In this document: positions 26,501 to 34,257 of the stretch, piece by piece
How positions within the stretch are numbered: position 1 is the first letter of the stretch
Layout: every line of letters begins with the position of its first letter
Origin: an uncultured Opitutales bacterium
GTDB taxonomy: Bacteria > Verrucomicrobiota > Verrucomicrobiia > Opitutales > Intestinicryptomonadaceae
Length of the DNA stretch: 64,000 nucleotides
Assembly (NCBI GenBank): GCA_944389175.1
Contig: CALXLK010000002.1
Location: 1-64,000 of the forward strand
Direction of reading: 5' to 3'
Notes under the pieces: model-generated
The model's input: only the letters and a program-made list of their open reading frames with translations
What the model was told of the DNA's origin: nothing
Database searches by the model: none
Made by a program: the position numbers and the translations under genes

Positions 26501-27424
26501 TTATTCTCCTTCCTTGACGGTAATTTTTCTCACACCGAGGTTGCTTGTCGCCACGATGCTTGAATAGTGTTCAACTGTTATGTCTGTGTACTTGGCTGTT
26601 TCGTCGCAGTATACCCTGAAAGGCGTACCCTCCTCCATCGGCGTATAAAAGCGCTTCAAGTTTGAGGGCTCGTCTTTGGATATGGAATTTTGTGCGAAAA
26701 ATGCGTATACGTTTCTGCCTGCAATTTGCGCTTTTGCTTCGGGCGATGACTGGTAGCGGGCCGACATCACCTTGCAGCCGTCCAGCAGGAACTTTTGGGC
26801 GAGCTCGTCCTGCGCTATGGCGCTGGCTTTGAAGGCCACGGCCGAATTCTGCTTTTCCAGGCACGACATTCTCATATCCCAGGCTATTTCGCCGATGAGG
26901 AGCCTGTTGGGGCGCACGCCGCTTTCATTGCCAGCCTCGAGAAGCATTTGGCGTATGTCGGCATCGGGATTTTCGTTGTCGAGCCACTGGGGCTCGGCGC
27001 TGAGTGTGGCAATTGTCTCAAGCGCGGCTACGGCGCGGCGCAGTTCGTTTCTAAGAAGGCGCTGAAGCAGCATCTGAACGTAGCGTTCCTGCCAGTCGTC
27101 GTCGGCGATTTCGTCGTGGTCAACCCGGATTGTAAGCCCCTTGTTGAGAGTCTTTTCGTTTATAGAGGCTCCGTCGTAGCGCACCCTTTTAAATTCGGCT
27201 CCTATGCTGCGGACGTCGTCGCTTTCGGAATAAAACGCCTGCGCGTTGTCGCTTGTCTTAAATTCGAAGCGGCGACCCACAGGGACGGGCGGGGCTATAA
27301 AATCGAGAATATCGTTTAGGTTGTCGGGCGACTTCCAGCCCACCGTGAACGCGGTGAGCGCTTCGCTGTAATTGCCCGCCGTGAATCTGTTTTCGTTTGC
27401 TGCGGTTGTTTTAATTTTCGTCAT
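26501..27424 (-). CDS. Phage major capsid protein
   Basis: This 307-residue protein has the size, gene position and sequence texture of an HK97-fold major capsid protein of the Mu-like group. An N-terminal arm is followed by a domain with IAPPVPVGRRFEFKTSD. A helical segment with QERYVQMLLQRLLRNELRR (spine helix region) and the segment RPNRLLIGEIAWDMR follow, then the late A-domain strands. It starts 5 bases after the decoration gene, with AAAAGG upstream. The full reading frame is open and of normal length, so the protein should be able to assemble. This is the strongest evidence that the cluster could still form particles. Confidence 0.8.
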   Translation of the reverse strand: MTKIKTTAANENRFTAGNYSEALTAFTVGWKSPDNLNDILDFIAPPVPVGRRFEFKTSDNAQAFYSESDDVRSIGAEFKRVRYDGASINEKTLNKGLTIRVDHDEIADDDWQERYVQMLLQRLLRNELRRAVAALETIATLSAEPQWLDNENPDADIRQMLLEAGNESGVRPNRLLIGEIAWDMRMSCLEKQNSAVAFKASAIAQDELAQKFLLDGCKVMSARYQSSPEAKAQIAGRNVYAFFAQNSISKDEPSNLKRFYTPMEEGTPFRVYCDETAKYTDITVEHYSSIVATSNLGVRKITVKEGE

Positions 27425-27429
27425 ATCTT

Positions 27430-28107
27430 TTACCTTTTAATGATTACCCATGCTATTTTTGTAGATCCCGCCGTTCCGGAGGCGTTGAGTTTGAACTTTA
27501 TGGAATCTTCCGATACCGAAGCCACTACTGCGGTTTCAGTTCCCCCGGCTGCGGCTATCGATGCTATCGCCAAGTCGCCTTCGGCGGCGCCGGCAAGAGT
27601 CATCGTCTCTTCGGCTCCGCTGCCCTGCCATACGTACATGCCGCTTTCGGCTATTTGGTTGGGGCGCGTTCCGAAACCCTGCGGATCAACTTCCACCAGG
27701 GCGCCCGCCTGCGCCGCATTAATTGCGACTCCGACTTTGTAGCACGAGCCCGTCGCCGTGTTTGCGACCTTGCCGTCTGCGGCAGTGAACACCTCGTCGC
27801 CCGCGTCGACATCGGAGGCGGCCCTGCACATGAACGTGCTTTCGGCGCACCCGGGAAGAGCCACCGCGACGCCCTCTCCCATATCGCATTCGTCGAGCGC
27901 CAGCCCGACCGGCAGGTCGGCCGCGGTGCATATTTCAACCGCGTTGCCCGTGTCGTCGATTTTTACGAGCAGGTACGGGCTGTCGATGTCCTCAGCCGCC
28001 GTAAGCGTAAGGCTTCCGGCATGCGTGCCTTCTGCTATGTTTGAAAATGCGGGCGATTTTATTCCCGCAAACAATTTGAGTAGTTTTGATATTATTTTGT
28101 GTTTCAT
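27430..28107 (-). CDS. Probable capsid decoration protein (DUF2190-like)
   Basis: This 225-residue protein begins with a short basic segment, then has a domain with the DUF2190 / head-decoration character. LPVGLALDECDMGEGVAVALPG is preceded by a repetitive beta segment and followed by VDAGDEVFTAADGKVAN and VGVAINAAQAGALVEVDP. A C-terminal extension of about 70 alanine- and glycine-rich residues could be a second beta domain exposed on the shell. In Mu-like gene order a decoration protein sits between protease and capsid, exactly as here. Gaps to both neighbours are 4-5 bases. Confidence 0.7.
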   Translation of the reverse strand: MKHKIISKLLKLFAGIKSPAFSNIAEGTHAGSLTLTAAEDIDSPYLLVKIDDTGNAVEICTAADLPVGLALDECDMGEGVAVALPGCAESTFMCRAASDVDAGDEVFTAADGKVANTATGSCYKVGVAINAAQAGALVEVDPQGFGTRPNQIAESGMYVWQGSGAEETMTLAGAAEGDLAIASIAAAGGTETAVVASVSEDSIKFKLNASGTAGSTKIAWVIIKR

Positions 28108-28111
28108 ATTA

Positions 28112-28849
28112 TTATTTATTTGTATTTATTTCTCGTCTTAGCCGCGCAAACGACTTTGTGTACGGTTGCCCGGTTTTGAGTGAAAAATCCAACGCGGCTT
28201 TTGAGAGTTCCTTCATTGAGATTTTTGAGAGGTTTTTCTCTTTTGAGCTTTCGGTCTGGCCCATGTTTTTAAGCCGCTTGTTTAGGCGGTTTGATTCTTC
28301 GCAAGTTATCATGTCGGCAAGGGCGCGCGCAGAGTCGGAAAGCCTTCTGCCTATTTCCGAGCATCTCTTTTCCACCGCCGAAATTTTTTCGGATTTTGAT
28401 CTCAAACTTTTTGGCAAGGGTGGCGTTAAAGCGCGTATTATTTTCCCGCTTTCTGGAATGTTCGGATTGCTCGTAAGGCCTACCGATATGAGTCTAACCG
28501 GCCTATATTTGCCGTCTTCCATGCGTTCCATTTCCCAGCGCGGCGACATGTTCGGCAGCTCTCCGCCGATTATTTTTGCGTAGGTCTGTTCGTCGTACAC
28601 GGCGCTTACAAATATGCCGTCGTTGCCCTCCATGATGCCTTCGATTCTTCCGACGCGCATGTCTCGGCAGTCTTTAGATTTTTCGTCGGGATGTCCTACG
28701 TATATTGGAATCTCAGCGGAAAATAGGCTCCGTGCACGCTTCCCCATTTTTTTTGCGCTTTCGCCGTCGACAATTTGATCCCCCTTCGGGTGGGGCCATG
28801 TGCCGTAGGGGGCGAGAAGCTGGAGGAGCCTTTTAGTCTTGCTGCTCAT
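28112..28849 (-). CDS. Mu I-like phage head maturation protease/scaffold
   Basis: This 245-residue protein matches the Mu-like prophage I protein family, whose N-terminal protease domain and C-terminal scaffold guide prohead assembly. Recognisable blocks are EIPIYVGHPDEKSKDCRD, VGRIEGI, DGIFVSAVYDEQ, LPNMSPRWEMER and LISVGLTSNPNIPESG, in family order. The C-terminal half (about 150-245) is helical and charged, suiting a scaffold. It overlaps the portal gene by 17 bases. In related phages this protein cleaves itself and the scaffold from the prohead. Retention of both protease and capsid argues for shell assembly. Confidence 0.78.
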   Translation of the reverse strand: MSSKTKRLLQLLAPYGTWPHPKGDQIVDGESAKKMGKRARSLFSAEIPIYVGHPDEKSKDCRDMRVGRIEGIMEGNDGIFVSAVYDEQTYAKIIGGELPNMSPRWEMERMEDGKYRPVRLISVGLTSNPNIPESGKIIRALTPPLPKSLRSKSEKISAVEKRCSEIGRRLSDSARALADMITCEESNRLNKRLKNMGQTESSKEKNLSKISMKELSKAALDFSLKTGQPYTKSFARLRREINTNK

Positions 28850-30020
28850 TGTCGTCCTCTTTTTTTACGGGGAAGGCAAACTTGCGGGCAAGTTCCACCA
28901 TGTCGGGCTTGAGTCCGAGCTTTACGAGGCGCTCTATCGTGGTGAGCTCGTAATTTTTTTCCTCGTAGTCCGGCGGCATAAGCCTGAATTTTGCAAGAGG
29001 TTGATCGTCTCCAAAGAGTATTTTAACGACGGTCGAATCGACGCATCTGTTTAGCGTCTGGCTTATGTTGACGGCGTCGTCCTCCTCTATTAAAGTAGTC
29101 TCAAAACTTTGCACGGAGGCGCCAACATGGTCTGCACCGCTCATTGTGCTTAGGTCGGAGCCCCTCCAGAGTGCGCAGAGCATTCTGTCCATGCGCTCGA
29201 CGATTTCCCTGTAGGGCAGCTGGCTCTTGCTGGATATGTCTATAGCCTCTATGTCTGTGCCTTCGGAGAGGACGGCGTAAAATTCCGAGCCGAATTGGCT
29301 GACCGCCTCTTTTGCGCTCTCCCATTGGGGCGAATCTGGGAAGGCGTTTGTCTTTGCCTTTATCCCCGGCATTCCGTTGCGTTCGCAGTAGGCGAGCCAA
29401 TCGCGGAGCGGAAGGTGCTTGAATACGTAGGCTATCGACGAGGCGAACATGAGTCCGTCGCCGCAAGTGATCATCCATTTATTCGGATCCAGTGCCGAGC
29501 CTTCGGTGAGCTGGCTTTGGCGCTCGAGCTTCCTCAGCGAACCCGTCGTGTTTTCAAAAAGCCAAATGGGATACTGTTGAAAATCGCCCCTGATAAATTC
29601 CCCGTCGCGCTTGTAGGATATTTTATGTATTGCGTATTTCATCCCCGCGCAATCCATCATCTGCGAAATTAAAAGCCGCAGGCCGCCTTTTATGTTGGCG
29701 TCGGTGTAGGAGCTTGCGCTTATGTTTTCATAAAACCTGACGAGAGCGCGCTGATGCGCTTTTGCCCTCCGCGAATTCTCCACCGGCACAATCTCGTAGT
29801 CGAGGCGCGACACCGATTTTTTTCTCTTTAGATTCAGGCAGCATATCGTGTCGTCCCTCTGGATTATGGCCTCGAAAAGCCGGCCGGCCTCCGCAAGACG
29901 GCCTTCGTTGAATGCGTCAAGAGCCCTCGTGACATGCTCAGGCCGCAGGTTTTTTATTGGGTTGAAGCCTCCGCCATAGATGTGCGGGGCGTAGCTCGGG
30001 TTGAGTTGTTTTTGGTTCAT
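28833..30020 (-). CDS. Mu gp29-like phage portal protein (DUF935)
   Basis: This 395-residue protein belongs to the DUF935 / Mu gp29 portal family, which forms the dodecameric DNA channel of the head. The family's features are visible: IKNLRPEHVTRALDAFNEGRLAEA near the N-terminus, then RDDTICCLNLKRKKSVSRLDYEI, WMITCGDGLMFASS, LRDWLAYCERNGMPGIKAK and the helix-rich clip and crown region. It is somewhat shorter than the Mu protein (about 510 residues). It is the first gene of the operon. No terminase gene precedes it, although in Mu-like phages the terminase large subunit normally lies directly upstream. Start at 30020 follows a promoter so closely that the mRNA may be leaderless. Confidence 0.82.
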   Translation of the reverse strand: MNQKQLNPSYAPHIYGGGFNPIKNLRPEHVTRALDAFNEGRLAEAGRLFEAIIQRDDTICCLNLKRKKSVSRLDYEIVPVENSRRAKAHQRALVRFYENISASSYTDANIKGGLRLLISQMMDCAGMKYAIHKISYKRDGEFIRGDFQQYPIWLFENTTGSLRKLERQSQLTEGSALDPNKWMITCGDGLMFASSIAYVFKHLPLRDWLAYCERNGMPGIKAKTNAFPDSPQWESAKEAVSQFGSEFYAVLSEGTDIEAIDISSKSQLPYREIVERMDRMLCALWRGSDLSTMSGADHVGASVQSFETTLIEEDDAVNISQTLNRCVDSTVVKILFGDDQPLAKFRLMPPDYEEKNYELTTIERLVKLGLKPDMVELARKFAFPVKKEDDNEQQD

Positions 30021-30027
30021 GCACCCG

Positions 30028-30056
30028 AGTATATATGATAATATAAAATATTACAA
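30028..30056 (-). promoter_or_regulatory. Promoter of the phage-derived operon, apparently leaderless
   Basis: On the minus strand TTGTAA (30056-30051) and TATACT (30033-30028) are spaced by 17 bases. TATACT is followed by only seven bases before the ATG of the portal gene, so the predicted transcription start falls on or next to the start codon. No Shine-Dalgarno sequence is present. The region is otherwise very AT-rich. Confidence 0.5.
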
Positions 30057-30394
30057 AATAGTATTTGGTATATTGGGATAAACGCCACCGTTTGATATTT
30101 TTGCGGAGTTTGAATGATTTTCTTGACAGCTCCGCTTTTTAGTATCCAGCGGCTTTACATCTATTTATTATCCTTTTTCTTTTTGCTTTTTTTCTGCACT
30201 ACATTCGCTACGCAAACAAAGATATACCTTTTCTTTCCTATTCCGACTATCCACCACACACGCCACCACTGCGCCGATTTTTCCCTATGCAATTGCGCCG
30301 CGCCGCTTTTACGCCTGTTTATTTTTTTCCTTCCCCCTCCCACCCACCACCACACACGCGTACATACACACGCTATTTTCTACTGACACAGCGC
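30057..30394. other. Gene-free pyrimidine-rich stretch
   Basis: No gene is supported. From about 30150 to 30385 the plus strand is very poor in G and composed mostly of C and T, with many CAC and CCA triplets; the minus strand is correspondingly purine-rich. A 90-codon plus-strand frame (30114-30386) only reflects this composition. The stretch separates the capsid operon from the galactose operon. Confidence 0.5.
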
Positions 30395-30423
30395 AAAAAA
30401 AAAGCGCCGTGCTAGGCGCTTTT
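30395..30423 (-). terminator. Terminator of the galK-galE-UGP operon
   Basis: AGCGCC (30403-30408) pairs with GGCGCT (30415-30420), with three further A-T pairs and a six-base loop. On the minus strand nine thymines follow the stem (30403-30395). It lies 19 bases beyond the stop codon of the UDP-sugar pyrophosphorylase gene. Confidence 0.85.
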
Positions 30424-30441
30424 GTAAAAGTTTAGATTCTC

Positions 30442-31866
30442 TTAGGCTATATAAAGGCCGTTGCGTATTTCCGGCTTTTGCCCGAGGGCATTCCATGAGG
30501 CCACGAAGTCGGCCTGGTTGCTTGCAAACAGGGGGGATATTTCTATGTCGATTCCCGGAACTCCGTCCTTGTCCGTATCAATATTTACTCCCGCGGCGGC
30601 CAGCCAGCGAGCCCATTGAGCCTTTTGGTGCGCCTTGCACGTCGCCGGAGAGTCGAGCCCTTCGGCGTTTTTTACCGGCGAGAATTCGTCCCCGCGGAAC
30701 CCCTCTATAATGACGGGGTTTGCCGCCATCGGAAGCGCGTCGAATACGAACATTTCAAACTTTATCCCGTTTGGCTTTTCGGGTTTCTGAAGCACGCCGC
30801 TGTCGTCGATAAAAGGAATCTTTTTGTTCGCGCGGTGGAAAGGCAGTCTGTCTTCAGGTTTGGTTGACGAGCCCAGCCTTTCAATAAAGCCTACGTCGAG
30901 AATATGAATTGCGACGCTGCCTGCTATGAATTTGAGCTTTCCGTTTTCGTCGACTTGCTCTTGGTATTGGGCCGGGAGATCCGAGTATTCGACCACCGTG
31001 AGTTTCCCGTCCAGCATGCAGAAATGCCCGACTTTTTCCAACGCATAGGCCTTGGGAATCATCTTTGAAGACATGTCTGACTTCCCCAGAATGTGGAACC
31101 CCACAAAATACGGGTCTATGATGTTTACCAGCGGGTTATCAACCTGAAAATAGCTCACGCACTCTATGCCGCGCCTCTTAAGCTCTGCCAAGGCTCCGCT
31201 TCTTACCATGCCGCGCAGGCACCCGCCGTGCCCGTCGGGCGTCATGGCAATCTTTCCCTTGCCCTCGAGTATTATCTTGCCGCCGAGGTCGACCGCCGGC
31301 ATTAGGCCCTGCTTGAAGAAGATCACATCGCCCTTATCGAGCCCGAAATAGGCGTTTTCCTCGAAAAACTCGACCGTCGCGGCATTGTTTATGTGGCTTG
31401 TCATTACAATCCACGGAATCCTTACCCCATACTTGCGCGAGGCCGACAAAATCTTTTCGGCGAATACCTGGAAGAGGCTCTTTTGTTTCACGGGAGTTAC
31501 CTTGTAGAGCCCCTTGGGGGCGTTGAATCCAAGCCTCGTTCCCTGTCCGCCTGCAACCACAAATGCGGCGAGTTTTCCGCTCCTAATTGCCTCTTCGCCC
31601 ACTTCCTTGGCTTTTGCCCATTGGGCGTCGGCGTCCTTTTCGGGGGGCAGGGGTATGTACGGGGCCGGCGTCAATTTGCTAAAATCTATGCCCGCGTCGG
31701 TATTCTTTGCAAAAACCAGAGTTTTGTTCAACCTCTCCAATTCGTCGAGATCAACCATTTTTAGCTGGTTTAGCAGAGCCTCTTGTTCGCCCTTGTCCAG
31801 AGCGTCGAAGTACTTAAAGACGTGCCCCTGGCCGGCTTTCTCAAATCGTTCTCTTAAATCTTGCAT
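30442..31866 (-). CDS. UDP-sugar pyrophosphorylase (UDPGP family)
   Basis: This 474-residue enzyme belongs to the eukaryote-like UDPGP family, which forms UDP-sugars from UTP and sugar-1-phosphates. The nucleotide loop is AGGQGTRLG (105-113), followed by PKG (117-119). Further family blocks are PWIVMTSH, FFKQGLMPAVD, MTPDGHGG and YFQVDNPLV, the last containing the metal-binding aspartate. The family includes UDP-glucose, UDP-GlcNAc and broad UDP-sugar pyrophosphorylases, and I cannot separate them with certainty. Its place behind galK and galE, with no galT in the window, suggests it charges galactose-1-phosphate or glucose-1-phosphate directly. It starts 35 bases after galE and ends at the 30395 terminator. 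Confidence 0.85.
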   Translation of the reverse strand: MQDLRERFEKAGQGHVFKYFDALDKGEQEALLNQLKMVDLDELERLNKTLVFAKNTDAGIDFSKLTPAPYIPLPPEKDADAQWAKAKEVGEEAIRSGKLAAFVVAGGQGTRLGFNAPKGLYKVTPVKQKSLFQVFAEKILSASRKYGVRIPWIVMTSHINNAATVEFFEENAYFGLDKGDVIFFKQGLMPAVDLGGKIILEGKGKIAMTPDGHGGCLRGMVRSGALAELKRRGIECVSYFQVDNPLVNIIDPYFVGFHILGKSDMSSKMIPKAYALEKVGHFCMLDGKLTVVEYSDLPAQYQEQVDENGKLKFIAGSVAIHILDVGFIERLGSSTKPEDRLPFHRANKKIPFIDDSGVLQKPEKPNGIKFEMFVFDALPMAANPVIIEGFRGDEFSPVKNAEGLDSPATCKAHQKAQWARWLAAAGVNIDTDKDGVPGIDIEISPLFASNQADFVASWNALGQKPEIRNGLYIA

Positions 31867-31901
31867 GTCAGATACAATTGCGAATTTGATTTACGGTTGG
31901 T

Positions 31902-32897
31902 TTACTTGCGGTCTCCAAAGCCGTCGGGGTGCTTTGAATGCCACGCCCACGCCGTCGCTATTATGTCTTCGACGTTGGTGTACTTTATCTTCCAGTTGAG
32001 CTCCCTCTTGGCCTTCTCGGAATTTGCGTAGAGGGCGTCGGGGTCGCCCGGGCGGCGCGGGGCAAACTCGTGCGGAACTTTCAGACCGCTTACTTTCTCC
32101 ACTCCCCTTATAATTTCAAGGACCGAATTCGGCGTCCCGGTGCCGAGGTTGTAATGGAGGAATTTTCCGTCGCCTTCAAGAAGATCGAATGCTGCTATGT
32201 GCGCGCGGCTGAGGTCGTCGACGTGCACGTAGTCGCGCAGGCAAGTCCCGTCGGGCGTGTTGTAGTCGTTGCCGAATATTTTTAGGGCGGGCCTCTTTCC
32301 CATGGCCGCGAATATCGCAAGCGGAATAAGGTGTGTCTCCGGCGTGTGGTCCTCGCCGATAGAGCCGTCTTCGGCGGCGCCCGAGGCGTTGAAATATCTG
32401 AATGCAACCGAGTTTAAACCGTAGGCGCGCGCGCAATTCTTGAGCATGTTTTCGACGTCGAGCTTCGTCTGGCCGTACGGGTTTATGGGATGCTGCGGCA
32501 TGTCCTCGACAAGCGGCAATTTTTCGGGGATTCCGAATGTGGCGCACGTCGACGAAAACACGAATTTTTTGACTCCGTGCTCGATCATCGTCTCGAGCAG
32601 GTTGACCACGCCCGATACATTGTTCTTATAGTATTTCAGAGGGTTCATGACGGACTCTCCGACGTTTATGAACGCCGCAAAGTGCATAACCAAGTCTATT
32701 TTCTCCGATTCGAGAATCGCGCCGACCGTTTTTTTGTCCTCGAGGTTTCCTTTGTAGAATTTCACTTCCGGCAGAAGCGCCCCGGTGTGTCCGTAGACGA
32801 GGTTGTCCAATACCACGGGTCTGTGACCTGCCTTTATTAATTGCCTTACGCAGTGGCTGCCTATGTAGCCCGCACCGCCTATTACCAATACGTTCAT
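31902..32897 (-). CDS. galE: UDP-glucose 4-epimerase
   Basis: GalE interconverts UDP-galactose and UDP-glucose using tightly bound NAD. The 331-residue length is typical. The NAD loop is GGAGYIG (7-13), the serine/threonine region is SSTCATFG (115-122), and the catalytic pair is Tyr141 and Lys145 in PYGQTK. Also conserved are MHFAAFINVGES and the C-terminal RRPGDPDALYA. It lies between galK (21 bases upstream) and the pyrophosphorylase, forming a galactose operon. A confident assignment, although some GalE proteins also act on N-acetyl sugars. Confidence 0.95.
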   Translation of the reverse strand: MNVLVIGGAGYIGSHCVRQLIKAGHRPVVLDNLVYGHTGALLPEVKFYKGNLEDKKTVGAILESEKIDLVMHFAAFINVGESVMNPLKYYKNNVSGVVNLLETMIEHGVKKFVFSSTCATFGIPEKLPLVEDMPQHPINPYGQTKLDVENMLKNCARAYGLNSVAFRYFNASGAAEDGSIGEDHTPETHLIPLAIFAAMGKRPALKIFGNDYNTPDGTCLRDYVHVDDLSRAHIAAFDLLEGDGKFLHYNLGTGTPNSVLEIIRGVEKVSGLKVPHEFAPRRPGDPDALYANSEKAKRELNWKIKYTNVEDIIATAWAWHSKHPDGFGDRK

Positions 32898-32918
32898 GAT
32901 TTTTATCCTATTTTCAGG

Positions 32919-34070
32919 TTAAATGTTTTTTGCGCCGTCGCCAGCGGAGCATGCAAAGACGGCAGGCTTGAGGCCGAATTTATTTTGGTAGGCCTCGGCT
33001 ATTTTTTGCGCGTCGGTTTCGCAAAAATCCTTGTCGGTCAGGGCGAGAACCGCGCCGCCGAAGCCGCCGCCGCTGAGCCTTGCGCCATAGACGTGCGGGT
33101 TCTTAACCGCCTCCGCCACGAGGAAGTCGAGTTCGGGGCACGAGTTTTCAAAGAGATCCCTCGAGCTTTCGTGGGAGGCCACCATTAGCTTGCCTACTGT
33201 TTTTATATCGTCTGCCTCGAGGGCTTTCTTCGCCTCGAGCACGCGCCGGTTTTCCTCTATTATATGCTTTGCCCTCTTATAGGCGTTTGCCGACATTTTG
33301 TCCTTTTTGGCCTCGAGATCCGCAATGCTAAATTCGCGCAGAAGCCTGTCTTCCCCGCCCTCGGAGAGAATTTTTGCAGCCTCCATGCACTCGTTGTGCC
33401 GCGCCTCGTACATGCCGTCGACGAGCGCGTGCTTTTTCGTAGAGTTAAACAGCCAGAATTTGCATTCCTGCGGCAAGGGGGCGTTTGAAAATTCCTCGCT
33501 TTTGCAGTCGATGAAGACGAGCGCGTCTTTCTTTCCGAATCCAGATACGCCCTGGTCGAGTATTCCGCAGGGCATGCCCACGAATAAATTTTCGCATTTT
33601 CTGCCTATGCGCACTTTTGTTTTTAGGTCGCATTCAAAGCCGTAGAGTTTGCAGAGGGCAAAGGCGGTGGAAAGTTCTATGGCCGCGGAGGAGCTAAGAC
33701 CGGAGCCTGCGGGGAGATTGCTCATGTCAAGCATGTTAAACCCCGTGTCGGCTTTCATTCCGGCCTCGAGCAGGAACTTGAAGACGCCCAGAGGATAGTT
33801 TACCCAGTTGTACTCGCGCGGCTGTTTCTTTATGTCTTTAAGGTCGATTTTTACTATTTCGCCCGACTTTGCGCTTGCGAAGCACAGTAGCGTATCGGTG
33901 CGTTTTGCAAGCGCCACCATGACGACCCTGTCGATGGCCGCGCCCATGGTATACCCGCCATTGTAATCGGTATGGTTGCCTATAAATTCGATTCTGCCGG
34001 GGGCCTGGGCAAAGACCTCGGGCTTTTGCGAATATATTTTTTCAAAGTTTGAAGCTAAGGTTTCTTTCAT
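32919..34070 (-). CDS. galK: Galactokinase
   Basis: GalK phosphorylates galactose at C1 in the cytoplasm, the entry step of galactose use. The 383-residue protein shows the galactokinase signature near the N-terminus (GRIEFIGNHTDYNGG, 25-39), the ATP loop LPAGSGLSSSAA (119-130) and the GHMP C-terminal motif GGGFGGAVLAL. The catalytic aspartate region is GILDQGVSGFG. It is the first gene of the galK-galE-pyrophosphorylase operon; the symporter gene upstream has its own terminator. A perfect TTGACA at 34177-34172 on the minus strand may be its -35, though no good -10 follows. Confidence 0.95.
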   Translation of the reverse strand: MKETLASNFEKIYSQKPEVFAQAPGRIEFIGNHTDYNGGYTMGAAIDRVVMVALAKRTDTLLCFASAKSGEIVKIDLKDIKKQPREYNWVNYPLGVFKFLLEAGMKADTGFNMLDMSNLPAGSGLSSSAAIELSTAFALCKLYGFECDLKTKVRIGRKCENLFVGMPCGILDQGVSGFGKKDALVFIDCKSEEFSNAPLPQECKFWLFNSTKKHALVDGMYEARHNECMEAAKILSEGGEDRLLREFSIADLEAKKDKMSANAYKRAKHIIEENRRVLEAKKALEADDIKTVGKLMVASHESSRDLFENSCPELDFLVAEAVKNPHVYGARLSGGGFGGAVLALTDKDFCETDAQKIAEAYQNKFGLKPAVFACSAGDGAKNI

Positions 34071-34206
34071 TGTTTTTAAGTGTGTCCGCCGTCGGCGACT
34101 CCATTACTGTGCGCTTTCGACCATTTTAACTCTTTTGACGCCGCAGTTAATCCTCATTTTTATTTTATTATTGTCAAGAAACAAAAAAGAGTCCGTCGCC
34201 CGTGTT

Positions 34207-34241
34207 AAAAAAAAATCCGCGGAAGAAAAAACCGCGGATTT
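34207..34241 (-). terminator. Terminator of the SSS symporter gene
   Basis: AAATCCGCGG (34213-34222) pairs with CCGCGGATTT (34232-34241) around a nine-base loop. On the minus strand a run of thymines continues to 34207. It separates the symporter transcript from galK. Confidence 0.88.
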
Positions 34242-34257
34242 TTTTGAGTTAAACAGC

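Noticed and set aside
22763..30020. Complete prophage or tailocin
   Set aside because: No terminase, tail tube, sheath, tape measure, lysis, integrase or repressor gene is present, and no flanking att-like repeats were found. A tailocin would lack a capsid and keep the tail, the reverse of what is seen.
30114..30386. 90-codon plus-strand frame rich in Phe, His and Thr
   Set aside because: Its composition simply reflects the pyrimidine-rich DNA; there is no Shine-Dalgarno sequence or family pattern.
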